9,353 nt of DNA from an uncultured Mycoplasmatota bacterium (lineage in GTDB: Bacteria > Bacillota_I > Bacilli_A > RF39 > UBA660). Shown here one piece after another: positions 7,297 through 9,353 of the stretch. How positions within the stretch are numbered: the stretch's first letter is position 1; the number at the start of each line of letters is the position of its first letter. The stretch spans positions 1 through 9,353 of the forward strand of contig USRP01000032.1 of assembly GCA_900557185.1 (NCBI GenBank), read 5' to 3'. The position numbers and the translations under genes are program-made. The notes beneath the pieces are model-generated. The model was not told the origin of the DNA and did not search any database. It worked only from the letters and a program-made list of their open reading frames with translations.

Positions 7297-7929
7297 TCAA
7301 TCGTTCCCCTTATTATCTTCTTCATATTCTACGAGATGAGAATTTGATGAATTATTATTATTCTTATCTGCAAAAATATCATACTTCTCTTCTTTATTCG
7401 TAAAATAATTTTCATTTAACATCAGTTTAATAACCTTATTGTTAAATTTTACAGTGGATAAAATATAACTTGCATTCAAAACAACTTCATTGATACTTTT
7501 CTCATCAACCATTGCTTCAATCTTTGCGTAGTTATACACAAATTCAATGACATACTTTCCATTTTTTTGTTTTTGAATTTCCAGGTATCCATCTTTTCCA
7601 TTTGCTTCAATCTTCTTAGAATAATATGCATCAGGATTTTCCTTGTAATTAATTTTTACCTTGTGATAATAACTAACCGCATCAATATATAAATAATAAT
7701 AGTTTCCATTCGAATATAACTTATCATTTAACTCGGTTGTATCAATGTAAGTTACACCTCTTGGAACATAGTATTTATATCCTTTTCCTACACGATTATA
7801 AAGGGTATTTTTCTTTGATAGAACAACACTGATAATATTATCAATATTAGTCGTATCAATTCGTACCACAGTACAACCAGTAAACAGGATGACACTTAAG
7901 AGCATTATCACTAAGCCCTTTTTCTTCAA
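7297..7929 (-). CDS. Putative lipoprotein of unknown function (TTG start)
   Basis: A 210-residue secreted protein, probably lipid-anchored on the outer face of the membrane. The signal peptide is MKKKGLVIMLLSVILFTGC with Cys19 as the likely lipidated residue; Phe at -3 is unusual for a lipobox, but Thr-Gly-Cys and the positive n-region fit. The mature part has many Tyr and Asn residues and alternating beta-like segments (YKYYVPRGVTYIDTTELNDK at about 52-71, NYYYLYIDAVSYYHKVKINY at about 76-95), then KIEANGKDGYLEI and ASYILSTVKFNNKVIKLML. The tail is a hydrophilic Asn/Ser/Asp/Glu stretch. The start is TTG at 7929, supported by GGTGAGGT just upstream; the next ATG (codon 9) would lose the positive charges of the signal. 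It is the first gene of the four-gene operon. I recognise no enzymatic motif. Confidence 0.88.
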   Translation of the reverse strand: MKKKGLVIMLLSVILFTGCTVVRIDTTNIDNIISVVLSKKNTLYNRVGKGYKYYVPRGVTYIDTTELNDKLYSNGNYYYLYIDAVSYYHKVKINYKENPDAYYSKKIEANGKDGYLEIQKQKNGKYVIEFVYNYAKIEAMVDEKSINEVVLNASYILSTVKFNNKVIKLMLNENYFTNKEEKYDIFADKNNNNSSNSHLVEYEEDNKGND

Positions 7930-7932
7930 GAT

Positions 7933-7940
7933 ACCTCACC
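7933..7940 (-). promoter_or_regulatory. Ribosome binding site supporting the TTG start of the lipoprotein
   Basis: The minus strand reads GGTGAGGT, which pairs with the 16S tail through GGTGA (6 bases from the start) or GAGGT (3 bases). It is well placed for the TTG at 7929 and too far from the first downstream ATG. Confidence 0.65.
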
Positions 7941-7952
7941 ACTCTTTAGCTC

Positions 7953-7961
7953 ATTATAACA
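7953..7961 (-). promoter_or_regulatory. Extended -10 promoter of the lipoprotein-to-YtxH operon
   Basis: The minus strand reads TGTTATAAT, identical to the ppdK element, with the hexamer at 7958-7953. No convincing -35 is found at 16-18 bases (TTAGGT is weak). It lies in the 85-base gap after trmB. No terminator is visible after trmB, so read-through from trmB could also contribute. Confidence 0.6.
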
Positions 7962-8014
7962 AACTTTTTTCAATTCACCTAATTTTAACACAATTTTACA
8001 TGTCAATTTTTTGT

Positions 8015-8647
<633 letters not shown>

Positions 8648-8662
8648 CAAACCACCAAAATC

Positions 8663-8671
8663 ATTATATCA
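8663..8671 (-). promoter_or_regulatory. Extended -10 promoter of trmB
   Basis: The minus strand reads TGATATAAT (hexamer 8668-8663), an extended -10 with perfect TATAAT, 15 bases before the ATG. The -35 position holds only a run of Ts. It is the third TGnTATAAT element in the window. Confidence 0.6.
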
Positions 8672-8735
8672 TGTCATCCCTTACAAAAAAAGTAGAAAAA
8701 TGAAAATAATATGGTACAAACAAACTATTTTTACA

Positions 8736-8741
8736 TATAAT
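8736..8741 (+). promoter_or_regulatory. Probable -10 box of the Met/Pro-rich coiled-coil gene
   Basis: A perfect TATAAT. The region 17-18 bases upstream (around TGGTACA, 8712-8718) is only a weak -35 candidate, and no TG extension is present. Transcription would begin close to the ATG at 8750, which leaves the ATGs at 8768 or 8798 as the practical starts. Confidence 0.45.
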
Positions 8742-8767
8742 GAATTAGAATGAAAAGGAAGTGTATT

Positions 8768-9073
8768 ATGAAAAAAGATCGTAACTGTGGAGGGAATATG
8801 TATCCTACTTATCAAATGAATGGTATGATGCCAATGCAAGGAGGGATGCCTATGCCATACCCAATGCCTGGACCTATGGGAACATACCCAATGATGAATC
8901 AAAATATGACAAGTGTAAATCCTTTAACACAACAACAATTAAATACCAGTGATTCTATGATAAATCAATTACAAACACAAGTTGATTCATTAGAGCGTCG
9001 TGTAAATCGTTTAGAACAAATGATGCAAAGTGATAATAAATTCTCAAACACATCAAACTATCAAATGATGTAA
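8768..9073 (+). CDS. Small Met/Pro-rich protein with a C-terminal coiled coil, function unknown
   Basis: A 101-residue protein, the only confident plus-strand gene here, which I do not recognise as a named family. Residues 11-47 form a Met/Pro/Gly/Tyr/Gln-rich, low-complexity segment with 12 Met in 37 residues. Residues 63-87 (INQLQTQVDSLERRVNRLEQ in the core) form a clear heptad coiled coil, and a short Asn/Ser tail follows. Starts: ATG 8768 has AAGGAAG 6 bases upstream; ATG 8798 has GGAGG 4 bases upstream and would give 91 residues; ATG 8750 probably lies at the transcription start. Low-complexity plus 'LERRVNRLE' coiled-coil designs occur among small spore-coat-like proteins of Firmicutes, but nothing else here indicates sporulation, so I do not make that call. 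There is no signal peptide. Its own promoter and terminator make it a single-gene unit. Confidence 0.8.
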   Translation: MKKDRNCGGNMYPTYQMNGMMPMQGGMPMPYPMPGPMGTYPMMNQNMTSVNPLTQQQLNTSDSMINQLQTQVDSLERRVNRLEQMMQSDNKFSNTSNYQMM

Positions 9074-9074
9074 A

Positions 9075-9104
9075 AACTCAGTTCAATGAACTGAGTTATT
9101 TTTT
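9075..9104. terminator. Bidirectional rho-independent terminator between convergent genes
   Basis: AACTCAGTT (9075-9083) and AACTGAGTT (9089-9097) form a perfect 9-bp stem with a 5-base CAATG loop that can tighten by C-G pairing. On the plus strand it is followed by A and six Ts (9099-9104). On the minus strand the stem runs into a shorter T-tract. It lies 1 base after the plus-strand stop and 5 bases from the minus-strand stop, so it can end both transcripts. Confidence 0.88.
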
Positions 9105-9330
9105 ACCCGATTACAAATGGATTTGATTGAGTTCCATTTCCTCCAGTGAGTTGAATAGAGGATTTTAAAAATACAACTGGACGCGTCCCATGACTGTCGT
9201 CATAGTACACAAAGCTGCCACCGAATCCACCAACGCCCCCATATAATGCTGCATACCCAATTCCTAGCATGAGAAAGATAGCAATACATAGACTACCCAC
9301 TAGAAAATATTTCTTATGTTCTGGATTCAT
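9103..9330 (-). CDS. Short signal-anchored protein with an 'RPVV...NPFVIG' tail; 5' end may extend beyond the window
   Basis: At least 75 residues. The N-terminus (MNPEHKKYFLVGSLCIAIFL onward to ALYGG) is a basic start plus a hydrophobic helix at about residues 9-29. GYAALYG resembles the end of TasA/camelysin-type or pilin-like signal peptides. A Gly-rich link (GGVGGFGGSF) leads to HGTRPVVFLKSSIQLTGGNG and a final NPFVIG. I know this kind of C-terminal tail from larger surface and pilin-like proteins of uncultured Firmicutes, where a long domain normally precedes it. Here that domain is absent, so this is either a genuine miniature protein or an internally deleted remnant. The frame stays open to the window edge (RKVERKR before the ATG), and the codon crossing the edge ends in TG, so it may be a start. 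The ATG at 9330 has only a weak AGAAAGAGA ahead of it. Existence as an expressed gene is moderately supported by the terminator. Confidence 0.6.
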   Translation of the reverse strand: MNPEHKKYFLVGSLCIAIFLMLGIGYAALYGGVGGFGGSFVYYDDSHGTRPVVFLKSSIQLTGGNGTQSNPFVIG

Positions 9331-9353
9331 TCTCTTTCTTTCTACTTTTCTCA

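Noticed and set aside
6415..7299. TGA as a Trp codon (Mycoplasma-type code)
   Set aside because: Both genes ending in TGA here stop where the next gene's start or ribosome site follows directly, and Trp residues elsewhere use TGG.
8001..8006. Perfect TTGACA (minus strand) downstream of trmB as a -35 box
   Set aside because: The nearest -10-like TAAAAT is only 13 bases away, and the good TATAAT at 7953-7958 is 42 bases away, so neither gives a working spacing.
8681..8902. Minus-strand ORF opposite the Met/Pro-rich gene
   Set aside because: The His/Ser/Trp-rich translation is the complement of the Met/Pro codons; it has no ribosome site and covers the trmB upstream region.

Overview
The window is compact, AT-rich, gene-dense chromosome from a low-GC Gram-positive bacterium (Bacilli in the broad sense). 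Gene content and protein style recall uncultured gut lineages near Erysipelotrichales/RF39, but the species cannot be named from this sequence. TGA is used as a true stop (lipoprotein gene, acidic-protein gene) and Trp is encoded by TGG, so the code is the standard one, not the Mycoplasma code. Nearly all genes read right to left (minus strand); one small gene near the right end reads left to right. No tRNA, rRNA, insertion sequence or CRISPR array was seen, and no gene-free stretch exceeds about 120 bases.

From the right edge leftwards: (1) a short minus-strand ORF at 9103-9330, a signal-anchor peptide joined to a short 'RPVV...NPFVIG' tail, whose true start may lie just outside the window. 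(2) A convergent plus-strand gene for a Met/Pro-rich coiled-coil protein; one hairpin between the two can terminate both. (3) trmB, the tRNA m7G46 methyltransferase, transcribed divergently from that small gene. (4) A four-gene envelope-type operon (7929 to 5729): a lipoprotein with a TTG start, a very acidic Lys/Glu-rich protein, a DUF948 (YtxG-like) membrane protein and a YtxH-family protein, bounded by an extended -10 promoter and a strong terminator. (5) A second four-gene operon (5674 to 2749): two proteins I do not recognise, a XerC-type tyrosine recombinase and class II thymidine kinase. Every junction inside it overlaps, or nearly so, and it ends in a terminator. (6) ppdK, pyruvate phosphate dikinase, with its own promoter.

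The recognisable functions are housekeeping: PEP/pyruvate interconversion, dTMP salvage, chromosome dimer resolution and tRNA modification. From memory, trmB lies in the same broad neighbourhood as ytxG/ytxH in Bacillus subtilis, so parts 3 and 4 may be a remnant of old synteny. I found no convincing mobile, defence or biosynthetic system. The less-described content is the YtxG/YtxH envelope operon with its acidic adaptor-like protein, the two unknown proteins coupled to xerC-tdk, the Met/Pro-rich coiled-coil protein and the miniature signal-anchor protein.
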